A DNA stretch of 64,000 nt from Siphonodentalium dalli (Eukaryota > Mollusca > Scaphopoda > Gadilida > Siphonodentaliidae): the NCBI GenBank assembly GCA_032622095.1, contig CP136067.1, positions 181,818,556 to 181,882,555 on the forward strand, written 5' to 3'. The translations under genes and the position numbers were made by a program. Position 1 is the stretch's first letter; each line of letters opens with the position of its first letter. The notes beneath the pieces were generated by a model that saw nothing but the letters and a program-made list of their open reading frames with translations, ran no database searches and was not told where the DNA came from. Shown here piece after piece: positions 1 to 10,730 of this stretch.

Positions 1-593
1 TAATGTAGCACGGTAACATTTCGTCGGCGCAGAACGGAGTAGTGAAACGAGCACACCCGTGCGTTGTTGTCTATAGAGGAATCAGGGAGCTAAATGTGTT
101 CTAGAGTCGGGGAACGACTACATCGTGGAATGCTAAAGGTGACGGTAACTGAAGAATGACCTTCACCTGATAGATGCGACACGTTATTAAAGGATGACAT
201 CGCGTTTATTTGATTTGTACATCATATCTAAATAATTTAAACTGGTAAATGAATGGGGGAATGGATTTTTGTGAGCGGGAAATTTATTTAACTAGCTGCT
301 GTAGTTCTGGGTTTTTCCAGATCAAATTTGGCTGTAGGATAGCCCTGTCGTACACTTGGGGATTTCTTTTAAAAAGTAAACACATGACCTATGATTTTTC
401 TACCATTTTCGTGATCAACTGGTGTCAATCTAGCTGGGGAAACATCACTGGTATGGCCTGCAGGCTTCAATTCAGTGAATTTGGCAGAAACATTAACACT
501 GTCGCCTATTGGGAAACCATTCAGTTCCGTGATTCCTAGATATCATTGAATTTAACCTGCGAAAATTCCATTGCATACCTTCTAATTGCAACG
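1..593. other. No recognisable gene upstream of the Crypton-like gene
   Basis: A 96-codon open frame at 249-539 (+) has no motif or family resemblance I recognise and is flanked by AT-rich sequence. The last part of the stretch, just before the ATG at 594, would be the promoter and 5' leader of the recombinase gene if that gene was ever active. I see no TATA box that decides a start. Confidence 0.3.
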
Positions 594-2012
594 ATGGCGT
601 CGTTTAGAATAATCGAAGAGTCAACTAGCGATAATGATCTAATATCAGACGATGAGATGATTGATTTTGCGTCCCAGATACAGATGATGGTAAGTTTATT
701 GCAATAGCAATGTTTACAAATGTGCTTGCTACCGGAAGAGCAGGTGCGACAGCCTAGTTTTAAACTTTTATAGGTCAGTATGTAACCTAGTTTGAAGTTG
801 AATACAAATAGGCCTAACTCCATTCTGATTTTTTATTCTAATCAGAAAAATATTTTACGTTTAGACCTAGATTGTTTTCGTAATATAGTATAGCTAAAAT
901 CAAATACACAAAGTTGTGATATTATATCCAATTTGCTTTTCCATTCAAAATAACTAATAGTAATACACACACTTTGACAAAGTAGAAGTACTAATTATTA
1001 TGAAAACTTATGTAATTCCCATGTTCAAGATGTTGATTTGGATTTACTGGACCCATCAACCAACAAGCTTCCTTGATCAGCATTTCATTGATTTAAGCGA
1101 TGCACTGATTGATGCTGACCCTACTACTACATGTACTACTACTAGCACTAGTGAAGTTGAACTGGAAGGCAATGCAGGCACTGAAGCAGCTACTGATACA
1201 ACATCCCCCGATGAAGAGCAAACAAATGATATTGATGTCAATGGGTCCATTCTGATCCACTTCTTGAGGTACATACATAATGTATTAATATTAATGTCTT
1301 GATGTGGGAGGAGGATTATGTCATAATCTTTAAAATATGTTTATCTAGGTTATCAGTTGATGGATACTTTGGTGGTAGTTTATCAGATTATTCTGGCATA
1401 TGACGATGTTGAATTTTACATTTTTCACTAAATATCGTATTGAAGAATAATTAAATAGCAGTAAAATATCATGGCTCATTCATTTTAGGGTGTACATGTA
1501 GATGAAAATGAAGACATTCCCGAGGCCGATGTCAATAGTGATGATAGTTTTGCCAGGTTATCGGAGCGAGAAATTGATTAGCTGCTAGATAACAAAGACT
1601 CCAAAAACACGAATAAAAACACCAAATGGGGTGTTGACCTCCTCAAACGTAAGTAATTTATAAATTGAAAATATGTTGAGTCAAATTTTTTTTAAATTGT
1701 CAGTATTATTGGTCGCTATTGGTAGTACCTTAAAATGTTATTCCCATTCATTTATTTGAGAATCCTTAAATTATTGTGTATCTAAAGTGTGAATGTTATT
1801 TGAAAATTGGAACTTATTTCAAATATGGACTTGGTAATTCAATACAAACTAATTTCGACAAATAAATCACATATACTAGTTATCATTATAGAAAATAATT
1901 TGAGATATGAACACCCAATTTGTGACTAAAATAAGAGGTACTACATGTTCAAACAGATATACAATGTATATATATATCTAATGAAATTTATTATTATTCC
2001 ATTGTTTTTCAG

Positions 2013-2458
2013 GCTGGTTATCCGACAGAGGAATGAATAAAAACTTTGAAGCTCTTGAGGATGAACAACTCGACGACTGTCTCCGGAGATTCTATGCTGA
2101 AGCTAGAACCAATAAAGGCGACAGCTATATCAAATCAGCTTTCATTGGCATTGGATCTTCCATAAATAGACATCTCCAAAATCCTCCATATGAACGGAAA
2201 ATAAATATGTCCCAGGACATAACATTCAGGAGAGCAAATAACATGTTTATAAGTATTATAAGGAAGTTGAAGCGCGATGGCCAAGATCAGTCCAAGCATT
2301 ATCCTCCAATAGCAGAGAATGACCTCAGTTTATTATTCTCAGAATCAGCCATCATGCGAAATGAAGTGTTTGATCTGAACAATCCGAGGGGTCTATTTAA
2401 TAAAGTTTGGTTTGATGTCGCACTCAATTTTGCTAGGAGAGGACGAGAGAACATGTGA
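2013..2458 (+). CDS. N-terminal half of the recombinase domain, ending at TGA
   Basis: This part of exon 4 reads WLSDRG, then FEALEDEQLDDCLRRFYAEAR and INRHL. That is the helical core-binding layout of DUF3504 proteins: a 'DEQL..L..FYAE.R' helix followed by 'S..GI..SINRHL'. It closes with a segment ending ARRGRENM. The arginine pair in ARRG is the likely position of the first catalytic Arg of tyrosine recombinases. The reading frame continues in phase past TGA 2456-2458 into the catalytic C-terminal part, so the stop is a lesion inside one domain and not a natural end. The start of the exon is set by the splice acceptor; the ATG at 2033 is only an internal Met. Confidence 0.7.
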
Positions 2459-2464
2459 CTGCTC

Positions 2465-3265
2465 ATGAAGGATTCTTTTCAATTGAAACCAGATGGCTCC
2501 GGACGAGAGTATTATGAATTGACTTTTAATGAAATCACTAAAAACCACTCTGGAACATCATTTCGGGAGAATTCCACGCCGATACCCAGAATGAATGCCT
2601 CAGGTAATGAGCGATGCCCAGTGAAATCGTTCAAACTTTATCTATCAAAGCTACATCCTGAAGTGCAATGTTTATTTCAGAAACCCAAAGCATCAGTCAG
2701 CATGGATAGTGAAGTATGGTTTGAAAAGAAGGCAGTTGGAGTGAACAAAATTTCTGAAATAATGCCGAGAATATCCAAAGAAGACAATTTATTGACCAGA
2801 TATACTAATCACTCGGTCAGGGCAACAGCAATAACACTGTTGTTGCATGCGGGTGTCGAAACACGCGAGATCATGAAAGTGTCCGGTCATCGTAATGAAG
2901 CTTCTACCAAAAGCTACAATGCTGACAGTTCGGATGTACAACATTACTCAAGAGTTTTGCAGAGAATAGATGAAAATCTACAAAATGAACATATTGTCCC
3001 AATTGTGGCAACCGATGTCCCCAGGGTCAATCAGACGCAGCATGTAAGTTCACAGATTGTGACCTCTAGTACGGGAAGTTCACAGATTGTGCCAGTCAGA
3101 AGAAGCAACATACAAATAAATAACACTACATGCGCTACTAGCAGTAGAACTATAACAGTTGAATCAACTCCCAGACCCAGTACAAAACAAGCTGGCCAGT
3201 TTTCTTTCAATAATTGTGAAATTGCCATTTACAACTATTATGGCCACCAGGGCAATGAATACTAG
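2465..3265 (+). CDS. C-terminal catalytic half of the recombinase, with HxxR and Tyr
   Basis: Open frame of 266 codons in the same phase as the preceding segment. Counting from its first Met, residues 116-119 read HSVR, the H-x-x-R box. His142 lies in SGHRN, and Tyr151 in TKSY is positioned as the nucleophile nine residues later. The spacing matches the catalytic C-terminus of tyrosine recombinases. The first ~110 residues carry the usual 'CPV.SF..YLSKLHP' segment of DUF3504 proteins. The tail beyond residue 170 is Ser/Thr-rich with a short internal repeat (SSQIV twice) and looks disordered. The catalytic residues of this half appear intact although the upstream TGA separates them from the first Arg. 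Read alone, it would be an inactive fragment. Confidence 0.75.
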   Translation: MKDSFQLKPDGSGREYYELTFNEITKNHSGTSFRENSTPIPRMNASGNERCPVKSFKLYLSKLHPEVQCLFQKPKASVSMDSEVWFEKKAVGVNKISEIMPRISKEDNLLTRYTNHSVRATAITLLLHAGVETREIMKVSGHRNEASTKSYNADSSDVQHYSRVLQRIDENLQNEHIVPIVATDVPRVNQTQHVSSQIVTSSTGSSQIVPVRRSNIQINNTTCATSSRTITVESTPRPSTKQAGQFSFNNCEIAIYNYYGHQGNEY

Positions 3266-3426
3266 CTCAAATTTATGTTGTTTCAAACAAAATATGTATA
3301 CAATTTGGACATCTGAACTTGAAGTTGTGTAGACTAATTTGTTATTTTGTCCATTTTCTAGCCAGATCACTGCCAGTACCATGTGCATTTGAATCATTGT
3401 CAATGAAATCTATGTGACTGAAATGA

Positions 3427-3432
3427 AATAAA
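3427..3432 (+). promoter_or_regulatory. Polyadenylation signal AATAAA
   Basis: Canonical AATAAA 162 bases after the recombinase stop codon and about 37 bases before the satellite array begins. Its position suits the 3' end of that transcript. Confidence 0.45.
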
Positions 3433-3468
3433 ATTATTCGTCAGTCCAATTTAAGAAGTTATGGAAAA

Positions 3469-4744
3469 GAGTACTCAACATGGCCACACGATATCAATTG
3501 AGTACTCACCATGGCCACACGATATCAATTGAGTACTCACCATGGCCACACGATATCAATTGAGTACTCACCATGGCCACACGATATCAATTGAGTACTC
3601 ACCATGGCCACACGATATCAATTGAGTACTCACCATGGCCACACGATATCAATGGGTTTACTCACCATGGCCACACGATATCAATTGAGTACTCACCATG
3701 GCCACACGATATCAATTGAGTACTCACCATGGCCACACGATATCAATTGAGTACTCACCATGGCCACACGATATCAATTGAGTACTCAACATGGCTACAC
3801 GATATCAATTGAGTACTCAACATGGCCACACGATATCAATTGAGTACTCAACATGGCCACACGATATCAATTGAGTACTCACCATGGCCACACGATATCA
3901 ATTGAGTACTCACCATGGCCACACGATATCAATTGAGTACTCACCATGGCCACACGATATCAATTGAGTATTCACCATGGCCACACGATATCAATTGGTT
4001 TACTCACCATGGCCACACGATATCAATTGAGTACTCACCATGGCCACACGATATCAATTGAGTACTCACCATGGCCACACGATATCAATTGAGTACTCAC
4101 CATGGCCACACGATATCAATTGAGTACTCACCATGGCCACACGATATCAATTGAGTACTCACCATGGCCACACGATATCAATTGAGTACTCACCATGGCC
4201 ACACGATATCAATTGAGTACTCACCATGGCCACACGATATCAATTAGAGTACTCACCATGGCCACACGATATCAATTGAGTACTCACCATGGCCACACGA
4301 TATCAATTGGTTTACTCACCATGGCCACACGATATCAATTGAGTACTCACCATGGCCACACGATATCAATTGAGTACTCACCATGGCCACACGATATCAA
4401 TTGAGTACTCACCATGGCCACACGATATCAATTGAGTACTCACCATGGCCACACGATATCAATTGAGTACTCACCATGGCCACACGATATCAATTGAGTA
4501 CTCACCATGGCCACACGATATCAATTGAGTACTCAACATGGCCACACGATATCAATTGAGTACTCACCATGGCCACACGATATCAATTGAGTACTCACCA
4601 TGGCCACACGATATCAATTGAGTATTCACCATGGCCACACGATATCAATTGAGTACTCACCATGGCCACACGATATCAATTGAGTACTCACCATGGCCAC
4701 ACGATATCAATTGAGTACTCACCATGGCCATACGATATCAATTG
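3469..4744. repeat. 31-bp satellite, about 41 tandem copies
   Basis: Unit GAGTACTCACCATGGCCACA followed by CGATATCAATT, 31 bp, repeated over 1276 bp with few changes. Recurrent variants are ACTCAACATGG, TTCACC, GGTTTACTC, one inserted A near 4246, and single C-to-T changes. Each unit contains the palindromes AGTACT, CCATGG, TGGCCA, GATATC and CAATTG. Because 31 is not a multiple of 3, the open frames inside it are artefacts. High copy identity suggests recent amplification. Confidence 0.97.
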
Positions 4745-5104
4745 GATTCAAATATAGGAATATTGGAACGTGTATTGTAATTTGTATAGTTTCTTCAAGA
4801 TTCAAATACATCACCGAAAAAAAAATGGAAGTTTCACTTTCAAAATTCAAGTTCTGTTGAAATTTCCGTCAAATATCCCACACTTTACAACGTTATCAGT
4901 TTCCTTCTTTTTATTCTTGTGATTTTTAATTGCGGTGTACTGTCCTTCTTGGTGGACAATGTCGTCTATTTATTGAAAATATGTATAACGTTTCGACAAA
5001 CATAACAAGAATTGTTTTCGACTGCAACTGGCTTTCCAATGCGCATGTCCATGGACTAAAATATAATATAGTTCGGCCCATAGCGTACCCGACCACGGTA
5101 ACGT

Positions 5105-6104
5105 GCTTCAAATTGTTGACGAATTTACATAACTTGGTATTGACTTGTTCTTTAACGGCAGATTTTGTCGTGCAGTCAAGAAAACTCGGATAAAAGCTAC
5201 TAAAGCAATGTACGCGCTACTTTCGAAAGTGCGTAATCTTCATTTATCTGTCGATTTATCTTTGAAACTGTTTGACCATCTAGTCCAACCGATTTTATTG
5301 TACGGTTGTGAGATTTTGGGGTTCGAAAATTGTCGCGATATGGAAACGGTACATTTAGGATTTTGTAAAACATTGACGAATATGAAAAGTAGCACGCCGA
5401 GTTATATGGTTTATGGAGAGTTAGGCCGATGGCCTCTCTCTATTGAGATCAAGAAGAGAATGATCTCATATTGGTGCCGTATTATAAAGAAAGATACAGG
5501 TATAACATCAGTACTTTATAAATTATTGCTTGAATTGCACAAAACTAAACGCGTACGTTATATTGATCATATTTCAGGAGTTCTCGAGTCCGCAAATCTC
5601 AATGATAACTGGGACAACCAAACTCCTCTGCCATGCAGCTCCTATAGAAGATTTAATGATACACTAATTCAAGAGTTTAGAACTCAGTGGCGAAACGATG
5701 TTGATTCTTCGGATAGAGGGGAGTTTTATAAACACATGAAAGTACAGCCTTCAATTAGCTGGCACTACATGAACATGCCATTTGGCATGATGGTTTACGT
5801 TCAGAAAATGAGAACGTCCAATCATAGATTAGGTATTGAGACCGGTAGATGGAAAAAACGGAATCGCAATCATAAAAGCAGCAACAAAGATAGTTCATGC
5901 GCACTTTGTAACGCTTTGCTATGCGATGAATTCCATTTTATTATTATGTGTCCGCAACTTGAACAATTACGAAACAAATACATTCCGAAGGCATGTTATG
6001 ACGAACATTCGAGAGAACTTTTATTCGAACTTCTTAATTCGACCAACCCTGACATATTAAACAATTTGGCAATCTTTATAAAACTGGGGTTGAAAATTTT
6101 TTAG
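5105..6104 (+). mobile_element. LINE (non-LTR retrotransposon) ORF2 C-terminal remnant, 5'-truncated
   Basis: An open frame encodes about 320 residues of the end of a LINE polymerase protein. It begins in the thumb region: an 'LGIDLFFNGRF' segment, then KATKAMYALLSKVRNLHL, followed by 'LFDHLVQPILLYGCEILGF', the conserved post-polymerase block. A C-terminal CCHC-type knuckle, CALCNALLCDEFHFIIMC, lies near residue 265. The catalytic YADD region and the endonuclease are missing, so this is a dead 5'-truncated insertion. The domain order resembles the I/Jockey/CR1 type of LINE; the exact clade cannot be settled by eye. The frame may start upstream of the first Met at 5145. Confidence 0.85.
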
Positions 6105-6380
6105 TGGAAAGGACACAATCATGAATGATGAATAAGGTTCGTAATAAATGCAAATATTGTTTGTTTGTTTATAGCTTTATTGTGCGTGTTTTGTATATGT
6201 TTAGTGTATGCTAATGATGCGTGTTTGTTTGTTTCAATTTGTCAAATGTATCTTGTATGTTTACAACATCTAGTTTATTGTGATCATTATATATAATGTT
6301 CTATATGTGTAAATAGTGTAAATAGTTAACCATCGCTCATGTTCCATGTAAAAATGGCTGAGATTAAAGCATCATTCATT
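6105..6380 (+). mobile_element. 3' untranslated end of the LINE
   Basis: AT-rich tail after the LINE stop with an AATAAA near 6142 and T/G-rich simple sequence. It ends around the imperfect ATTCATTCA repeat near 6370. No poly(A) is seen, so the exact 3' end is uncertain. Confidence 0.45.
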
Positions 6381-6819
6381 CACTCCGCTATGGGCCAACC
6401 CGCCCCACAGGAAATTGTTACGGAGCAGTGTTCCGAGTAACACAATGAACAAACCCACGATGTGTGCACTGTGACAACGGCAATATGAAAGTCTCAATTC
6501 GTGTCATGAAAATGACTAAATGCTACTGTTTACATGCTCGAACCCCAGAATGTACAACTAAACAGCGTACTTTTATCACCTAATTAAACCATACATGCGA
6601 AAATAGTATATGGCGATAGATAGTTGGGTATTATGACATGTTGTTTATCGTTACAATGGCTATATATGGGGCCAACTGATTTCATACACTGATCTATTGA
6701 TAAAGATATATATACGTCTTCGACGTGGGTAACGGTGGGTTCATGCTAAATAACTTAAAAGTATGAAAACAACAATCATGAACAACATACAACAATAAAA
6801 TTACTTTGTTCTTATTTTA
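6381..6819. other. No feature recognised
   Basis: AT-rich sequence with no convincing open frame, RNA gene or repeat visible within the window. Confidence 0.3.
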
Positions 6820-7145
6820 ATTATTAATAACTCTCCAATGATGAGATTTCGCATGTCAAAACTGTTGTTATGTAAACATTACTGTTACAGTGGAATTATC
6901 GATAAAAGTCCAATTAGTCCAATAAGATACCAAAGTTTAATTTGATCTTAAACATTGAAAAATGTCACTGAAAGCATTGCAAAATATTGTTAAGATCATA
7001 TTCAGACTAAAATATTTAAACTTACGGCACGTTTATCGATGTTTGTTGACAAATCACTACAAAAGTTTTGTTTACATGCCAATGGTTTCAACACGCGAAA
7101 TTTTTATTTCTAGAGAACTTTCAATAATGAATATAAGAACATAGT
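6820..7145 (+). repeat. Dispersed repeat family F, copy 1
   Basis: About 320 bp with imperfect inverted ends: an AATAACTCTCCAATGATGA-type start and a reverse-complementary counterpart near 7125. Internal landmarks are TTATGTAAACATTACTGTTA, CCAATAAGATACCA and TTCAGACTAAAATATTTAAA. Other copies lie at about 11160-11480, 18290-18530, 19880-20240 and 57160-57410. No coding capacity. A MITE-like element is the simplest reading. Confidence 0.65.
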
Positions 7146-7191
7146 TTATCTATTGATCCATGTTCTTCTTAGTGTTGTGATGATATTATTA

Positions 7192-7296
7192 GTTATCTTC
7201 GGCAACATCGGGGGTACATGGATATTTAATACCTGGATGTCGATTTTCATCCAGGTATTAAATCTCCATGTACCCAACGATGTTGCCGGAGATAAC
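7192..7296. repeat. Long hairpin, arms about 48 bp, 8-base loop
   Basis: Left arm 7192-7239 (GTTATCTTCGGCAACATCGG onward) pairs with right arm 7248-7296 with a handful of mismatches. The loop is TCGATTTT. The high pairing over almost 50 bp suggests a small foldback element or a stem-forming remnant. Confidence 0.85.
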
Positions 7297-7612
7297 GAGT
7301 TTGTCCCCACAACAATAACCATGTCTCCTTAATTTAAGTGTGTTTTTCATAGGTTATCCGATTAATTCACACCAATAAGAATAATTCAGTAGCTGACCTA
7401 AGGACCCGGCGTCAGGTGACGTCAAATTCGGCGTGCGAGAGCGTCACGATTGGTGGAAACTGCCAGTTCAAGGGTCATTCATATACCCCCGATGTTTGGC
7501 GCACGTTCTCTTATACCCCGCTGTCGATGGTGACGGGGGACATGGTGATTTAAACGTGGCGTTGTAGCCAATCAGATTGCTAGTTACAACCGGATGTGGG
7601 GACAAACTGTTA
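7297..7612. repeat. Segment bounded by 13-bp inverted repeats
   Basis: GTTTGTCCCCACA near 7300 is reverse-complemented by TGTGGGGACAAAC near 7595. The ~300 bp between them contains CpG-rich sequence unlike its neighbours. It may be a MITE adjoining or containing the hairpin at 7192-7296. No target duplication is certain. Confidence 0.45.
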
Positions 7613-8217
7613 TATTTTTGCACATTTACCCATTACACGTCCCTTGGTCCCTTTAAGCGGCTCATTCACAAACACTTTTCGTACTCGAATCTCCGACTAT
7701 CCAACGAATCATGGTATGTTTACATACACTTGTATATCATAAATAGAAGCGAAAACGCTCTTAGTTATTTATTATAAACGCTTAAGAAATATATTCGAGT
7801 ATACGTGTAAATGTAGATTTAACGACAGAACATAGCAGTAGTCAAAAAGCCGCTTAGGAATTCGTTACTTGTTACAACACCGTTCCATTCAATGCATGCG
7901 AGTTGTCCCTGTGTAAATTCGTGTTAAGACTCACAATAAAACCAGTTACCAAGACACCTGTACTGATTGTATACATAGTTTATGAGACATATTGTGTTTC
8001 TAAATTATAGACACCTTTCGCATAATGAATTACGACAGAAAATTATTAAGAATGGGGAACTACGTCACTAGAATTTTTGATCTTTCTGTTCTATATCGTT
8101 TTTCCATATTCGTCGTTACGATTATACGGTGTACGAGTTTCAACAAAACTTATATACATCATATAATAATAAGTTAGAGATTTTTTTTCAGCTCCACAAT
8201 GTGGGAGATGACTCTTG
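7613..8217. repeat. Unclassified repeat, second copy near 12475-12700
   Basis: The part from about 7990 to 8215 (TTCGCATAATGAA, GGGACTACGTCAC-like, TTTCAACAAAACT, CAATGTGGGAGATGACTCT) recurs at about 12490-12700. No gene is visible. The second copy lacks the family A block that follows here. Confidence 0.5.
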
Positions 8218-8667
8218 AGAACGGACATGGCTCATTCGAACCCCCAATTTTTCCCCACGTAATTTTAAGTGGTGGATGCGATAGGTCGATAAATAAACGA
8301 ACTATTGATACACCGGCTTCACATGTTCTGATAAACACTTGTCAAAGTCACAGCCATTTTTCAGCCGTTTTCAACTCTTCGCCAGAAGTCCGATAAACGC
8401 TCTTTATTGCTACCATATCAGGAACAGACTACCATGGAACGCTCTTTTCTGTTCCATATCGTACAAATGGCTGTTTTGTGTTTGGGACTCAAACACTGTA
8501 TTCACAGTTATATTTTTCATTACTTCAATGTTTCTTTTTGGGTTACATAATGCTCGTAGAAAGGTATTTCGGATATTTATCGACCTATTTTGATAATGAG
8601 AAAAATTCAAAAGCGAATAATAGTATGTGTATTTTGGAGCCCAAACCGCCATGTAGCTTTAAATTAT
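8218..8667 (+). repeat. Dispersed repeat family A, copy 1
   Basis: About 430-450 bp starting ACGGACATGGCTCATTCGAA and ending near CCATGTAGCTTTAAA. Landmarks are GATAGGTCGATAAATAAACG, AAACGCTCTTTATTGCTACC, CATATCAGGAA and GAACGCTCTTTTCTGTTCC. Further copies are at 10731-11153 and 45800-46226, with a 5' fragment at about 61395-61445 on the minus strand. TTTAAA-like ends and lack of an ORF point to a non-autonomous element. Confidence 0.75.
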
Positions 8668-9193
8668 GATCGCCATGTTCTTAATTTGTTGTGTCTATTA
8701 GTGGCAACCAAATCATTCGTCGTCGTGAAAAGATAACGTACATATGATGGTTTTATGGTGTAAAATCGGTCAGGACACCTTTAATGTACATATAGATCTA
8801 TTTTGAGCATCAGCTCGTGACCAAAAACGAGTAATTACTAGGTTGACTTTGAGGCCTGGACATTATCATGAATCGAATCAGTCAGTGTGAATTCAGTAAG
8901 TCATACACAGTCTATATATAAATATTCCAAATATTTATCAGTCTGTATTGGTTTTGGAATGCGAGCGTTGGCTTAAATTGGTGTTTGATACTTAAATTGA
9001 TGTAAACACAAATTAAACAAATAAACAAACAAACACGGCAAAAAGAACTACCTCACCTTACTACGTCCGTACGTGTGTTGTACGTCAAATCACCTCACCT
9101 TACTACGTCCGTACGTGTGTGGTACGTCAAATCCTCGAAAATGTTTTTGGAAAGTCCGTAAAAACTACGATTACAATTAGTTATTCGTATTAA
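8668..9193. other. Spacer with a 42-bp tandem duplication
   Basis: The segment beginning ACCTCACCTTACTACGTCCG at 9050 is repeated directly at 9092 with one or two changes. It is CpG-rich compared with its surroundings. 8668-8760 resembles the sequence at 12715-12790. Otherwise nothing is recognised. Confidence 0.6.
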
Positions 9194-9681
9194 AGGTACG
9201 GTTGGCCTTGGCGGTGGGTATCCTGTGAAAATATTTCCACCCGTCAAAAACCGCCACAAACAGAAAGAACATCAAAATGTAGACAGTCTTTGTCCGTATA
9301 CAAATAAGAAATATCGCATAAACAGTATGTTATTGTCATATATTTGACCATTGTTATGTAAACAAAAGCATAAAAAGTTACTTTTTTGGTGTTTGTTTAT
9401 ATTATGATGGTAAACATAAAGAGCGTTCTTTGTTGGTGAATTCCTGATATGGATCTAATAAAGAGCGTTTATGCCATATGTGTGTGATTAGCCAGTAGCA
9501 TTGTGCTGTCTTATGTAACACAATCAGGCTTAGGTAAACTATAGTAGGTCTTTATGATAACATGCTGTTTACGCGATGGTCATGGTGTATATGAACGAAA
9601 CTGTATGCGTTTTAATGTTTTTCTGTTTACGGTGTTTGGAACAAATATGAATATTTTCGACAATTAAGGCCTCCCGCGCCT
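9194..9681 (-). mobile_element. Family B non-autonomous DNA element, copy 1
   Basis: 488 bp, reverse orientation relative to the other three copies. Ends are TTAA|AGGTACGGTTGGCCTTGGC on the left and a TTAA-flanked CGCGCCT end on the right. Internal landmarks are GTTATGTAAACAAAAGCATA and two AACGCTCTTT boxes in reverse. Copies at 32460-32954, 51287-51780 and 60435-60927 align end to end, which defines the element. No ORF. Confidence 0.85.
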
Positions 9682-9685
9682 TTAA

Positions 9686-10330
9686 TTATCTGTCGTATAG
9701 GTTATTATGCGAAAGGTGTCTAATGTCACACACGCAGACACGGCTCTAAGCCCATAAATTATGGCTGCCATATTTTAATGTTGACAAAAGATAGGTCGTA
9801 AATACACGAGGTATCGACCCACACGCTTTGATATATTATGTTAAAGCATACAGAAGCAAAGCTGTATGGTAAATTATTTAAAAGGGACCCGATGCACTTA
9901 CTACCATGGGTTATTCTCAATCAACTGTTTGTTAAAATGTGTGTAATTTCCACCACGCACCGCTTTGGCTTTTTGCACATATATGAAATGCGCTGTATTC
10001 CATCCACATTGTATTGAGTCATGCTTGACGAGTTGTGTGAATAAAATTTAATTGAATTGTGGATAACTGTGTACAAATTATAAATGTCTGTAAAAACATC
10101 ACCATAAAGAAGAACACGGTCAAACTGAATCAACAGAAGAAGGGTCCATCGAGAAGCGACCCCACTCAGCCGCCGAATGATGCAGAGAGGTCACACCCGA
10201 TAAACCAGAGAGTAGCAGACGTTAAATGTTAGTGTAGAATCAAAATGGTCGAAAATTTGCGCGGGTGTTTTGTGCTCTTTGTGCCACTGGAAAATAATTA
10301 AAATGGGTATGTTTTTTGTTTTTTTTTATA
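9686..10330. other. No feature recognised
   Basis: AT-rich spacer with short open frames only and no motif or repeat match visible in the window. Confidence 0.3.
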
Positions 10331-10730
10331 TTAACCCTTTACCCAACAGAAGGGCCCTGTGCCAATCCATTCTCTTATATATGCGAGTCGACCATAGGTC
10401 GCCTCGCATATATAAGAGAATGCATTGGCTTAACACATTAAAAATTATAAAATTGTTAAAGAATGTAAGAAAAAATGGTAAAAAGTGTTAAAAACAGATT
10501 TTATTTAGGCCAATGCATTCTCTTATATATGCGAGGCGACCTATGGTCGACTCGCATATATAAGAGAATGCATTGGCACAGGGCATAACTGTAACCATCA
10601 CAATGTGGTCAAGGAGCCGGTTCCAATGATATCCATATTTGTATGGTTCTATTGAGACAGACCGAAGATATTTTAGGCTGTTGAAGCTTTATTTGGCCGG
10701 TTTTGGCCGGTTTGTTGGGTAAAGGGTTAA
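10331..10730 (+). mobile_element. Family C: 400-bp piggyBac-like MITE, copy 1
   Basis: Flanked by TTAA with perfect terminal repeats CCCTTTACCCAACA / TGTTGGGTAAAGGG. TTAA target sites and CCC-starting ends are the piggyBac hallmarks. Two internal ~68-bp near-perfect palindromes lie at 10362-10429 and 10509-10576; each starts CCAATGCATTCTC (one base changed in the first) and has a GCGAGTCGACC / GCGAGGCGACC centre. The second palindrome is the inverted copy of the first. It is inserted in the TTAA at the edge of family A copy 2. No ORF, so it would depend on a transposase in trans. Confidence 0.92.

Larger units (their letters stand above)
594..3265 (+). pseudogene. Crypton/DUF3504-type tyrosine recombinase gene, multi-exon, interrupted by two stops
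   Basis: Related to the DUF3504 domain found in Cryptons and Crypton-derived host genes (ZMYM2, QRICH1, KCTD1 relatives); these are tyrosine recombinase folds. Exon 1 (594-689) gives a 32-residue acidic N-terminus starting MASFRIIEES and ends at a GTAAGT donor. An acidic exon lies at about 1030-1268, but its ends are uncertain because the phases do not join cleanly. Exon 3 (1489-1648) runs from a TTTTAG acceptor to a GTAAGT donor. Exon 4 (2013-3265) follows a TTTTTCAG acceptor, and the split codon across this junction gives Arg and keeps the frame. Two in-frame stops interrupt it: TAG at 1579-1581 in exon 3 and TGA at 2456-2458 in exon 4. Each is one C-to-T step from CAG (Gln) and CGA (Arg). 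An AATAAA signal lies at 3427-3432. Decayed transposon gene or dead domesticated copy; the family call is firm, the exon 2 limits are not. Confidence 0.75.

Noticed and set aside
2456-2458. TGA as a selenocysteine or programmed read-through codon in the recombinase
   Set aside because: A second, different stop (TAG at 1579) lies in the same gene and the position fits an ordinary Arg codon; decay is simpler. I could not search for a SECIS element.
4195-4404. 69-codon open frame
   Set aside because: Translation of the 31-bp satellite through all three frames; not a gene.
3469-4744. CRISPR array
   Set aside because: The 31-bp units are directly contiguous with no unique spacers, and the context is eukaryotic.
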